A stretch of 11,328 nucleotides of DNA from Stramenopiles sp. TOSAG23-2 (GCA_900128395.1 LT649943.1:1-11328); one strand, 5' to 3'; counted from the stretch's first letter, positions 1 to 7,552 are shown. Made by a program: numbers and translations. The notes: a model not told the origin generated them from the letters alone.

Positions 1-574
1 TCTTCAATGTCGGCATAATTTTTCATTGCATTGTATATGCAATGAAATGATTCTTTGTTATTCAAAAGATATAGACGATTATCATCTTCCGTTTTTGATG
101 AGGATGTTGCTAATAAACTAAATGCTAAGCATGTACAACATCATTGTTATCTTTACAAAGCCAACGTAAAACTTCTCCAGAATATTGAATTGTATGAATG
201 TCTTGTACGAATGTTTTCATTCTGTATAATATTTGTTCATATGCATTATTTTCAATCAATGCTTTTCGTCTAGCATCATTTTCAGCAAAATATATCAGTG
301 ACTTTATGCAATATGAACATGCTCGTACATTGTTGATTGACTTCAAATCATTTAATACTTGTACACTACCGCTATCATTAAAGGTGTAGTTCTTTCGTTG
401 TTAAATTTCTAATGAAACTTGAATCATTTTATGCGGATTACATCTTCTAGAATATTTATGTTGTGCGGATCTCAAACTACCCAGAGATCTACCGAAAACA
501 GATAATCTATTGGACCAATTGTGAGACATTGGTTCTTCTTTTGGTGGTTTTTTCTTTATAATACGTATAGACAT
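1..574 (-). pseudogene. Armadillo-repeat-like gene, 5' part, disrupted, runs off left edge
   Basis: Reading the minus strand from an ATG at 574, the first 58 codons start MSIRIIKKKPPKEEP and are basic and Ser/Arg-rich. The frame meets TAA at 401-403, then continues open in the same frame with a soluble helical sequence (motifs such as SLIYFAENDARRKALIENN and EVLRWLCKDNNDVVHA). It stops at TAG 125-127. In the -1 frame from base 128 the protein character resumes at once (LAFSLLATSSSKTEDDN) and stays open to base 1. The helix pattern with small and Leu residues resembles armadillo/HEAT repeats; that family call is by eye. I read it as one gene with a nonsense change and a one-base deletion. Alternatives are sequencing error, very short introns, or recoding. 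A TATA-like CTATATAA lies about 25 bases upstream of the ATG (about 596-603). Only the 5' part is in the window. Confidence 0.5.
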
Positions 575-595
575 ATAGATAAAATAAAATAGAAT

Positions 596-603
596 TTATA
601 TAG
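596..603 (-). promoter_or_regulatory. TATA-like box of the armadillo-like gene
   Basis: The minus strand carries an AT-rich CTATATAA-type element about 25 bases before the ATG at 574, inside a leader of only 77 bases from the end of the next gene. The neighbouring orphan ORF has a similar GTATATAAG at about 926-935. Matching TATA-like boxes close to the ATG suggest short leaders. In sequence this AT-rich such boxes also arise by chance, so confidence is low. Confidence 0.25.
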
Positions 604-650
604 ATAAAAAAGTAATTGAAATTCTATGCTGAAACTATTTTTAAAATACC

Positions 651-908
651 TTAATTATACAAAGAAGTATATTGAATAAGTCTATCATGATATAAATCAT
701 AACATTCTTTGTGTGCAGGGTTTTCCATGTTATTCACATGCTGACTACAGAAATTGTAAATTGTAGTCCATCGTCTATCCATAATCTCTGGTGCCGTATG
801 TGCTACCGAATCTGCCATTCTGTTTAAGGTATTTGTCATTTCATTGTCTTTTAATGCTTCTCTCATTAGCCGTAAAGTTTCTAGAATGTATAAACGCTTA
901 TTATCCAT
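651..908 (-). CDS. Hypothetical protein, 85 residues
   Basis: An ATG-started ORF ending in TAA, starting MDNKRLYILETLRLMREAL. I do not recognise the family. The sequence is soluble, mostly helical, and rich in Met, Asn, Tyr and His, with two Cys (near residues 54 and 69) and several His in the second half (QHVNNMENPAHKECYDLYHD). There is no signal peptide or membrane segment. The amino-acid mix is balanced rather than the Lys/Asn/Phe noise of random AT-rich frames, which supports real coding. It lies between the thymidylate synthase and the armadillo-like gene, on the same strand, with a GTATATAAG box about 20 bases upstream of the ATG. It could be a small orphan gene of a giant-virus-like segment; function unknown. 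Confidence 0.5.
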   Translation of the reverse strand: MDNKRLYILETLRLMREALKDNEMTNTLNRMADSVAHTAPEIMDRRWTTIYNFCSQHVNNMENPAHKECYDLYHDRLIQYTSLYN

Positions 909-1188
909 TTAATTAAAGCCATAGCTCTTATATACGGCAAAATAAAAAATTGTCATAATACTAATTCCATGTTAATTAAAAAGCCATATACTAATTTTCT
1001 CTATATAAGTATAAATGGACATCATAAAAAAATATTTTATTTTTTTTAAAAAGTTAATGCCGCCCACCACGTATCTTAGATACGTGGTGGGCGGCATTAA
1101 CTTTTTGTTTTTTTTTTCATATGATTTTTATATTTTATATATTATATTATTATGGGAATAGTATTATACCATGGCTATAGTATTATTA
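909..1188. other. Intergenic spacer with palindrome
   Basis: This spacer separates two minus-strand genes. It contains the TATA-like box of the 85-residue ORF, A/T homopolymer runs and the large perfect palindrome at 1048-1106. Only very short peptide frames are present and no further gene is supported. Confidence 0.6.
1048..1106. terminator. Perfect 29-bp-arm palindrome, probable 3'-end hairpin
   Basis: Bases 1048-1076 are exactly the reverse complement of 1078-1106, with a single T (1077) in the centre. The core is GC-rich (GCCGCCCACCACGTATCT) in otherwise very AT-rich DNA, and the arms end in A5/T5 next to T tracts on both sides. It lies about 83 bases beyond the stop codon of the thymidylate synthase on the minus strand. 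In Mimivirus and relatives, polyadenylation sites follow palindromic hairpins at gene ends (the published 'hairpin rule'), so a transcript 3'-end signal is the favoured reading. A recent inverted duplication or a tiny MITE are alternatives. Confidence 0.6.
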
Positions 1189-1986
1189 TTATGCAACCAT
1201 TTTTGCTTTTAAGGCAGATTGGTGTTCATAACCCTTTAATTTAATCTCTGAAAAATTTACATCCCTTAATCCATCTTTCTTTCTATGGATGGCGATGGTA
1301 GGTAATCCGTATGGTATACGTTGTGTTTGTATGGTAGCCACACCAACATGGTTCTCATAAATATGTGCATCTCCTATAACAATACGGACCGACCCTACTT
1401 GAAGATCACATTCATGTGCTATCAAATGGACCAGAAGGGCGGTGGATGCTATATTGAAGGGTAGACCTAAAAAGACATCTGCTGACCGTTGGTACATTTG
1501 ACAGAATAATTTCCCGGATTGGACATAGAATTGATACGACACATGGCAAGGTGGTAAACACATCTCTTCTTCGTCCATTGGATTCCATGCCGATAAATAG
1601 ATTCTCCTTGAATGTGGATTGGTCTTTATCATATGAATAATCTTTTCAATTTGATCAATCCCTTGTCCAGTATAATCCTCTTTGCAGGAGATGTAGTCTG
1701 CTCCAAAATGTCTCCATTGGAACCCGTAGACAGGACCAGCATCAAAATTTCTATCCTTTGTATTGCCATCCCATATATGATTGTTGTGTTCATGGAGTTC
1801 CGTCACATCAGTGGATCCTCTGAGAAACCACGCCAATTCGGTGACAATACCTTTAAAAAACATCTTTTTGGTGGTCAATAAGGGGAATCCTTTGTTTCGC
1901 AATGGTTTCACATCCTGTATTTTTTTCACAGCAATATGATCTTTTAACACATCGACCATGATGCGGGTCATCTCCAAACTGAGCAT
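1189..1986 (-). CDS. Thymidylate synthase (ThyA type), abnormal N-terminus
   Basis: This enzyme converts dUMP to dTMP using methylene-tetrahydrofolate. The core is unmistakable: GFPLLTTKKMFFKGIVTELAWFLRG, the double-Arg phosphate-binding HSRRIYLSAWNP, the nucleophile loop LPPCHVSYQF, YQRSADVFLGLPFNIAS, the GDAHIYENH loop, and the C-terminal IKLKGYEHQ...KMVA. No DHFR domain is attached. The first in-frame ATG is at 1986, giving 265 residues. The frame stays open upstream to about 2170 without an ATG; a GTG at 2106 is the only other candidate start. The segment before GFPLLTTKK does not match the family: the DRTGTGT loop (one dUMP-phosphate Arg) and the FGxQMRF strand are missing. A sequence resembling that loop (NTGCETIAK) can be read in another frame at about 1895-1921. 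The C-terminus is MVA rather than the usual MAV. It may be a recently damaged gene or a much-changed variant. Confidence 0.85.
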   Translation of the reverse strand: MLSLEMTRIMVDVLKDHIAVKKIQDVKPLRNKGFPLLTTKKMFFKGIVTELAWFLRGSTDVTELHEHNNHIWDGNTKDRNFDAGPVYGFQWRHFGADYISCKEDYTGQGIDQIEKIIHMIKTNPHSRRIYLSAWNPMDEEEMCLPPCHVSYQFYVQSGKLFCQMYQRSADVFLGLPFNIASTALLVHLIAHECDLQVGSVRIVIGDAHIYENHVGVATIQTQRIPYGLPTIAIHRKKDGLRDVNFSEIKLKGYEHQSALKAKMVA

Positions 1987-2048
1987 GTTGAAAAAATCTT
2001 GGAACTCCACATACGATAAAGAGTTTGACTGTTGTAATTTTTCGTGTT

Positions 2049-2110
2049 GTTTCGTAAAATTATTACACTTGTCACAACTGTTTCGTAAAATTATTACACT
2101 TGTCACAACT
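2049..2110. repeat. 31-bp tandem duplication, two exact copies
   Basis: Bases 2049-2079 and 2080-2110 are identical 31-bp units, each beginning GTTTCGTAAAATTATTACAC. Exact identity implies a recent event. Because 31 is not a multiple of three, the duplication shifts the frame that leads into the thymidylate synthase, so the open frame upstream of its first ATG is a composite of two frames of the same unit. Confidence 0.95.
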
Positions 2111-2173
2111 ATATCTTCTTTGGTATTTGTACTTTTCCGTAGTGTTATGATAGGAAGTAAAGAAAAGTTGTTT

Positions 2174-2415
2174 TAGAAATGTGTTAATAAACATACTAAA
2201 TATACAACGGCGTATGCTATATCAAGCAGGTGTTGTTCACAGGGATATAAATAAATAATGTTGGTGGTTGGTTTTATTTAAATTTGAATTTGAATCGGTT
2301 TAGAGGTTGATATGTGTGAGTATGTGTGTAAAGTTTATACTTAACTCTACAACACTACTACTTTTGTGTTCCTATCATATTAGAAAACGGGGAAATATTT
2401 ATACTTGATAGTATA
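2174..2415 (+). repeat. Long dispersed repeat, copy 1
   Basis: This copy starts TAGAAATGTGTTAATAAACA and ends near TTATACTTGATAGTATAAC. The whole stretch aligns, with substitutions and small gaps, to the reverse complement of 10970-11212. Shared blocks include GGATATAAATAAAT, TTTGAATTTGAAT, GATATGTGTGAGTATGTGT, AACACTAC and CCTATCAT. Its first 48 bases also match 11280-11328 in direct orientation. It begins about 64 bases beyond the duplication upstream of thymidylate synthase and marks the left boundary of the 9-kb block. No ORF lies within it. It could be a terminal repeat of a large element or a dispersed intergenic repeat. Confidence 0.75.
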
Positions 2416-3119
2416 ACATTAATTTGTTTGTTTTGCCTATGGGACTACTACGGCTTATTTGGATTTAAAAAAAAGCTTGTTTTGTCCTTTTCAGGAGTCT
2501 TTGCCGAGACGTGTTTTTTTTTTTTTTTTTTGTATAGTGCTATAATATAGAATTACTATTATTATATGATTTTTTTAATTTTTAAAAAACACACACCCTT
2601 TCCTCTTCCAGTAATAATGTTGTGGCGTAGTAGCCTTTTCTCCTTCGATGCTATTGTACTGCTATAAAAACAGTAAAATAACTAGCCTTGCGGCTTGTTT
2701 GATTGGTGTGTACCTGCTGTTTCTGCCTGTTTGTTCCTTGTGTATATAGATATATTGTTAGTTTTGTTATTGAAAACACTGCTGATGATGTACGCCCCCC
2801 ACTTTTTTAGAAGATATTAGCTACTTTTTAACTTGAACAGTGGTTTAATTTTTGGTATTCTAATTACCATTTTAAGTATAATTTATGATATTTTGATAGG
2901 TGTTTTAGGTAGATCACTTGATTCCACATTCCACATCAGGCACGCGCTCAGCATTAAGCATTAATAATTACTACAGAGTATAAAGTAGTAACTATAGACG
3001 TATAAACATATATAATAGAGATACAGTTAACAGTTCGACAGCTTTTAAACGTCAAAACAAACAAACAAAATCGAAACAAAAAAATATACACAAGCAACTA
3101 AGGAGAGACAAACGAAGCA
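2416..3119. other. AT-rich region upstream of the SLC13 gene
   Basis: No convincing ORF is present. It holds an 18-base T run (2514-2531), a GC-richer island at about 2925-2950 (CACATCAGGCACGCGCTCAG), a TATATAAT-rich stretch near 3008-3016, the 12-mer AGTTCGACAGCT at 3032-3043, and an A-rich leader with repeated AAAC units (about 3050-3085) before the ATG. The last 110 bases are the likely promoter-proximal region and 5' leader of the transporter; no start site can be fixed by eye. Confidence 0.5.
3032..3043 (+). repeat. 12-mer AGTTCGACAGCT, copy near SLC13 gene
   Basis: The exact 12-mer AGTTCGACAGCT occurs here, 77 bases upstream of the transporter ATG, again at 6383-6394 upstream of the ankyrin gene, and as its reverse complement at 5801-5812. 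Three exact 12-mers in 11 kb are very unlikely by chance. It may be a shared regulatory site or a remnant end of a small element. Confidence 0.55.
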
Positions 3120-4868
3120 ATGTCAGATACCGTGAAACTCAACGTCAAATCCGGTGGAAAAAAAGGAGGTAATTGGGCGCCGAACCCGTTGGAAACGGCA
3201 CGCCCTTCTGCCGTTGATCGTCAAGCCACACACAGGAAAAAACCATGGGGCCGCAGTTCCTGGAAAGATGCTGATGCACAGGAGAGGCTTTCCAATGTCA
3301 CAAGAAGTTCTTTTACCGAAAGTTTTGACGCTGATGGGAGAGCGAGAGCGAAGAAATGCCAAGATATTACTTACTCAGTAGTTTTGTTAGCTGTATGCGT
3401 TACGTTTGTGCTTGCTCTAACTTTGGAAAGCAAAGTTGCACGTGGTGGAATGTGTTTGTTAATGATGGGAATTATTTGGGTCACTGAGCTTGTGAAGCTT
3501 GAACTGGCTGGTTTAGTTCCCATCTTCCTTTACCCAGCTGCTGGAATAGTGAAAGCTAAAGTAGTCGCAGGAAAATTCTGGAACGGGACTTCGTTCCTTT
3601 TCTGCGTTGGTTTCCTCATGGGTATTGTTTTGGAACGTTGGAACATGCACAAGCGCATTTCTATGAATATGGTGTTACTGGCAGGGAACAACGTTTCTTT
3701 GCTTCTTTTCATGATGATGCTTGCAGTATACCTGCTTTCGATGTGGATATCAAATACGGCTACGATTCTTTGCATGCTTCCAGTTGTAAAATCGTTTTTA
3801 GCCACAGTACCTGAAAAACACAGACCTTTTAAGGGGGCGATGCTTCTTGCGGTGGGATGGTCTGCTACAATTGGCGGCATGAGCACGCCTGTAGGCACAC
3901 CAACAAATACGCTATTCCTTGGAATTTATGAAGAAAATTGGGCTACGAACGAATCGTTTGGTTTTGGCCCATTTATGGCATTTGCAATTCCTCTATCATT
4001 TATGCTCCTAGTGACCGCCTGGGTCCTTGTTTGCGTATGGCACGTGTGGACTGCAAAAGAAAAAATTGAAGTGAACCTGGACGTTTTTAGAGAAGTAAAA
4101 AAAGATATTGGTAAAATGAGATGTGAAGAGTACGTCGTCACTATTTACATGCTCATTCTTATTGTCTTTTGGGTCTTTCAAAAAGATCTTAAAAAGGCTT
4201 TCAATCTTAACATGATGAATACCGGTGCTGTCGGTATGCTTTTTACCTTTCCTTTGTTTTTTATCCCAACGATTAACAAAAAACTTGAACTTTCCAAAAA
4301 CGGAAAAGATATGGTACCGGTAGAACACATTTTAGACTGGAGTTATGTGCTGCCTAGATTCAAATGGCAAATTCTTTTCATATTCGGGGGAGGTTACATG
4401 GCGGCTTTTGGCACCCTTGAAAGTGGTTTTGCAAAGCATTTGGCGTCTCAAATAACACCAATGCCGGAGTTTTCACTGGCCGTGCTTGTAATCTTTGTCA
4501 TTTGTTTCTTGACAGAAGTTATAAGTAATATGGCATGCGTGCAAATATTTGGTCCGATATTAATCACAATTGCCGGTCAAATGTGTTATTCACCATTGAA
4601 ATTCCTTTTAATCGTATGCTTTGCTTCATCATTTGCGTTTATGATGCCAATGGCTGGTGGCCCAAATATGATGGTGTTTGGAACTGGCGAAGACTTTGAT
4701 TTGAAATTTATGGCCAAGCATGGTTTTGTATTAAACATCCTTGCATGTTTAATAGGTATGATTTACCTCAACTTTGTCATGCCACTTATTCTGAGCCCAG
4801 ATCAGTATGGACCCCCATTGCAGTTTGCAGATAATGCGGGACCAAATGCCACAGTTTTATGCCCGTAA
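3120..4868 (+). CDS. SLC13-family sodium/anion symporter (DASS)
   Basis: A 582-residue integral membrane carrier of the divalent anion:sodium symporter family (di/tricarboxylate, sulfate or similar anions coupled to Na+). About 85 hydrophilic, basic, Ser-rich residues precede the first helix (VVLLAVCVTFVLALTLES), then some 11-12 membrane segments follow. Diagnostic motifs are the first Ser-Asn-Thr (WISNTATILCMLPV, S211-T213), the GGMSTPVGTPTN loop (N263), the second repeat SNM motif (TEVISNMACVQIFGPIL, S469-M471) and MAGGPNMMVFGTG near the end. The second motif is usually SNT; Met replaces Thr here, so one Na+/substrate contact is changed. Length fits the family. The ATG sits in AAGCAATGTC after an A-rich leader. 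Base composition is clearly less AT-rich than the other genes, suggesting stronger codon selection or a different origin. The last 27 coding bases recur at 4979-5005. Substrate cannot be told from sequence. Confidence 0.93.
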   Translation: MSDTVKLNVKSGGKKGGNWAPNPLETARPSAVDRQATHRKKPWGRSSWKDADAQERLSNVTRSSFTESFDADGRARAKKCQDITYSVVLLAVCVTFVLALTLESKVARGGMCLLMMGIIWVTELVKLELAGLVPIFLYPAAGIVKAKVVAGKFWNGTSFLFCVGFLMGIVLERWNMHKRISMNMVLLAGNNVSLLLFMMMLAVYLLSMWISNTATILCMLPVVKSFLATVPEKHRPFKGAMLLAVGWSATIGGMSTPVGTPTNTLFLGIYEENWATNESFGFGPFMAFAIPLSFMLLVTAWVLVCVWHVWTAKEKIEVNLDVFREVKKDIGKMRCEEYVVTIYMLILIVFWVFQKDLKKAFNLNMMNTGAVGMLFTFPLFFIPTINKKLELSKNGKDMVPVEHILDWSYVLPRFKWQILFIFGGGYMAAFGTLESGFAKHLASQITPMPEFSLAVLVIFVICFLTEVISNMACVQIFGPILITIAGQMCYSPLKFLLIVCFASSFAFMMPMAGGPNMMVFGTGEDFDLKFMAKHGFVLNILACLIGMIYLNFVMPLILSPDQYGPPLQFADNAGPNATVLCP

Positions 4869-5005
4869 GCGGCCTTGTCAGCTTATCGACTACACAGCTA
4901 CTATCCGATAAACGAACAGCAGAAGTCATGACTGGATTAAAAAAGTAGCATCATGAATCATTTAAAGAGATAAACCGTGACCAAATGCCACAGGTTTATG
5001 CCCGT
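4840..5005 (+). repeat. 27-bp direct repeat: end of SLC13 CDS duplicated downstream
   Basis: Bases 4840-4866 (the last codons of the transporter) recur at 4979-5005 with one mismatch (T to G), starting GACCAAATGCCACAG and ending TTTATGCCCGT. The intervening 112 bases contain the stop codon and non-coding DNA. This is either a partial duplication of the gene's end or a footprint of an insertion or repair event. It is downstream of the stop and does not affect the protein. Confidence 0.85.
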
Positions 5006-5800
5006 GATACATCATAATCTCACATATATATCATATGAAATATGAGAATATCAACACACTAGTGTGATATAGATATTATTGTCTTCAGTCCTTGTATTCT
5101 TTTGGAAGAGTAGAAATTAATCGTGAGAGTAAATTATTAATTTATTACTCGTATGCATATAAAAAATAAAAAATAAATATATAGATGCATTGTAAATTAA
5201 ATTAATGCAATTACCGAATATTTTTTTTACTTTTATATTTTTATAAAAATTCTCTTATTTATAATTTAAAGATTTTATTTACTCATATTGTATATATATA
5301 TGTATGTAATTACCAGAAATAATAATTAAAGATATAACTAAACCGGAAAAACCTGTGAAAGAATTATTTATATTGTTTAGATCCAGGGGAAGCAAAAACA
5401 ATTTATATTTATATATATGATATATATGTGTTTTTCTCTTACTCATTTATATATATATATTTATGTACGTAAATAAAGTTAAAAACTGTACGTTGTATTT
5501 TGCTTTTAATTTTTTAATTCCTTCTCTCATGGATGACAATAATTTACTAATTACTCCTCGTACAATTATTTCTTCGAAAATATACATATCATACATTTTT
5601 AGTGAGTTACCTTTTGTGAAGACGAATATTCACAAATAGTCAATAGTCAATCGTAACTTTTTTGCCCACGTTCACATTCACAAGTATAAATTATGAGTAG
5701 AATAAAGAAATATTTGATAGGCACATGGCAGCAAAACACTTAAAATCAGCAACAAAATTCTGGCATTTGTTGAATTGATGTAATACTATTTCTATGTTAA
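4869..5800. other. Very AT-rich intergenic region
   Basis: No gene is supported. The region has TA-dinucleotide tracts (about 5290-5300, 5405-5460), A/T homopolymers and AATAAA-like sequences around 5160-5180 that could serve as poly(A) signals for the transporter. The 12-base palindrome CACACTAGTGTG is at 5055-5066. The longest ATG frame is a 36-codon ORF at 5529-5639, too short to accept. Confidence 0.6.
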
Positions 5801-6394
5801 AGCTGTCGAACTATCTTATGTGCCATTATACCATGCTGTGTACTCGCTATATGGAGCTTTTTTTGGTATTTTCCATTACCCTAATGTCTATCTTTAGTGT
5901 AAGATAGCATTAGCCGGGGACAATTTGTCCCCAGGAAAAATGGACATCTTGACAACTCGCAATATTTTGGACGATATGGGACACATATTTCGGATATTTT
6001 AAATATGTAATGATATTCTGTACAAAATAAATGACGTTTTTGACTATTTTATTAGAAAATGTTTAAAATATGGAACTATATCCTCCCATTATTATCCATT
6101 ATAAATACTATTTTCTATCCTCTTACGGTAATTTAAACCTAATTCTATCATTAATGATATATAATTATAATAGTATACAATGTTGGTATAAATTGATAGG
6201 AAAATTATCTAAAATCATGTTCTAAGAATTATTTTGGAAAAACACATATTTTCAGAATTTTGTAATTTTCTTGCTTTTGGAGGCCTTTTCGCGAATATTT
6301 TTCATTGTAAAACTTGTTTTCGGATGTTTCGAGGCATGTTCCTACCATGGGCTTAGCATTAAATTAACACGTATAACAAGGTAGTTCGACAGCT
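5801..6394. mobile_element. Possible MITE-like element with short terminal inverted repeats
   Basis: The left end begins AGCTGTCGAACTATCTTAT and the right end, read in reverse complement, begins AGCTGTCGAACTACCTTGT: 17 of 19 positions match. The 594 bases between have no ORF of note and contain two adjacent stem-loops at 5882-5932. Size and lack of coding fit a non-autonomous MITE. No clear target-site duplication is seen beyond a possible TA, and the same 12-mer also occurs alone at 3032, so the element call is tentative. Confidence 0.35.
5882..5932. other. Two adjacent stem-loops
   Basis: The first stem pairs TAATG and CTATCTT (5882-5894, one bulged T) with AAGATAG and CATTA (5901-5912) around a six-base loop. 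Four bases later, GGGGACAA T TTGTCCCC (5916-5932) forms an 8-bp-arm palindrome. The latter is a G/C-ended structure in AT-rich DNA. It may be RNA structure, a 3'-end signal or the internal structure of the surrounding repeat. No nearby gene clearly uses it. Confidence 0.5.
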
Positions 6395-6598
6395 ATAAGC
6401 TGCTGTGTATCCAAAATACATATATAATATGATATTGTAAAGTATATATACTATACAAACGAGGGTATACATATGATATATATAAATGTTGAGTATTGAG
6501 CATATTATTTTCCATAAGAAGTAAAACTATTATATAACTTAGATTTTAACATATCATAATATTATAAACGTTAATAGAAGATTAAATACAACAACACA
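6395..6598. promoter_or_regulatory. Upstream region of the ankyrin gene
   Basis: A 204-base AT-rich stretch between the 12-mer copy at 6383-6394 and the ATG at 6599. It contains several TATA-like stretches (TATATAAT near 6421-6428, ATTATAAACG near 6561-6570) and ends in a CA-rich leader (AATACAACAACACAATG). It probably holds the promoter. No defined site can be proven by eye. Confidence 0.3.
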
Positions 6599-7552
6599 AT
6601 GAATACTGAATGTGCCTCTTCTCGCAATCAATTAAAACTCTCAACGTTGGAAGCGTTACAAGAACAACCTACACGGAAAATCCAGATTGGTATAATGGTT
6701 TTGCCAGCTGGAATCGAGTCAACATGTGGAATTATGTCCAATATATTGCAATATTTGGATATTAAATCCTTGTTGCGTGTGAAGGAATCTTCTTTAATCT
6801 ATCAATTTAGAAATGCTTTTCGATCCGATGATTTCGACCGTATACGTGATATTGCATTGGATCGTAAATATAATGGTCCGAGAAGTATAAATGAGATGAT
6901 ACAGATACATCCAGCGAGAAGACTTTACTTATTAATTGAACAATATCAAGAAGAGTTTCCAAATGGAACGCCGTTTATTGTGGCATGTGAAAAAGGATGT
7001 ATGGAGGATGTACAATTGTTTGTAAAACTACATCGTTTTCATAAATATGTTAAGACAAATGGTGTGAATGAACGTGGTATGACATTAAAAGAAATGGTGA
7101 ATCAAGTCGGTAGAAATAGCAGCGGTAGTCGTCGTAGCCGTGGTCGTAGTGGTAGTGATTGGACACCTTTAACAATCGCAGCAAATAATGAACATTCCAA
7201 TATAGTTCAATATTTAATTGAACAAGGTGGAGCTGATCCTAATATTACAAATAGTATTGGAATGAATGCATTGCATTATGAAGCAAGTTACAATAATACA
7301 AGCACTGGTTGTATCCAAGTATTATTAGCGCATATGACTATTACCAGTATCAATCAAAAGCTTGGTGGATACACTCCATTAGACTACGTGTATGATTATA
7401 ACCATAGTGAAGTTAAACAAGAGATTATTGCACTTATACGTTCAGTAGGTGGAAAAGCAAATTATTATAATGCAAATGGTATTCGTGTAGGAGATGGTAA
7501 AGGTGATTTAAATGATGAAAATGGTAGTACGTCATCATACAACCACAAGTAA
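6599..7552 (+). CDS. Ankyrin-repeat protein with N-terminal F-box-like segment
   Basis: A 317-residue soluble protein. Residues about 44-75 (IMSNILQYLDIKSLLRVKES) look like a degenerate F-box, which would suggest substrate recognition for an SCF ubiquitin ligase; this is inference. Ankyrin units follow: about 123-145 (GTPFIVACEKGCMEDVQLFV), 188-216 (WTPLTIAANNEHSNIVQYLIEQ...ADPNI), 221-251 (MNALHYEASYNNT...IQVLLAHM) and 257-285 (GYTPLDYVYDYNHSEVKQEI). A Ser/Arg/Gly run at 175-186 (GSRRSRGRSGS) is encoded by a degenerate trinucleotide repeat and splits a motif just before the second ankyrin unit. The C-terminus is polar and ends in TAA. No membrane segments. The layout suggests a member of an expanded paralogue family in its genome. 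Partner and role unknown. Confidence 0.85.
   Translation: MNTECASSRNQLKLSTLEALQEQPTRKIQIGIMVLPAGIESTCGIMSNILQYLDIKSLLRVKESSLIYQFRNAFRSDDFDRIRDIALDRKYNGPRSINEMIQIHPARRLYLLIEQYQEEFPNGTPFIVACEKGCMEDVQLFVKLHRFHKYVKTNGVNERGMTLKEMVNQVGRNSSGSRRSRGRSGSDWTPLTIAANNEHSNIVQYLIEQGGADPNITNSIGMNALHYEASYNNTSTGCIQVLLAHMTITSINQKLGGYTPLDYVYDYNHSEVKQEIIALIRSVGGKANYYNANGIRVGDGKGDLNDENGSTSSYNHK
7118..7158 (+). repeat. Trinucleotide-type expansion coding a Ser/Arg/Gly run
   Basis: Degenerate AGC/GGT/CGT/AGT triplets encode residues about 174-187 of the ankyrin protein. It keeps frame and lies in a loop between ankyrin units, consistent with slippage expansion tolerated in a linker. Confidence 0.6.

Noticed and set aside
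1-574. Reassigned stop codons (TAA or TAG read as Gln) to explain the armadillo-like gene
   Set aside because: The other genes end at TAA or TGA with no internal stops, and reading through TAG 125-127 gives poor protein while the -1 frame gives good protein, so a lesion is simpler.
3530-3898. 122-codon minus-strand frame inside the transporter gene
   Set aside because: It is an antisense shadow of a strongly supported gene.
5529-5639. 36-codon ATG frame
   Set aside because: It is short, isolated, with no recognisable motif or supporting signal; expected by chance in a 1.7-kb spacer.
5940-6002. 20-codon ATG frame just after the stem-loops
   Set aside because: Too short to distinguish from chance and no homology recognisable by eye.
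5801-6394. tRNA or other known structural RNA in the stem-loop region
   Set aside because: No cloverleaf, anticodon arm or T-loop consensus could be drawn from the stems.
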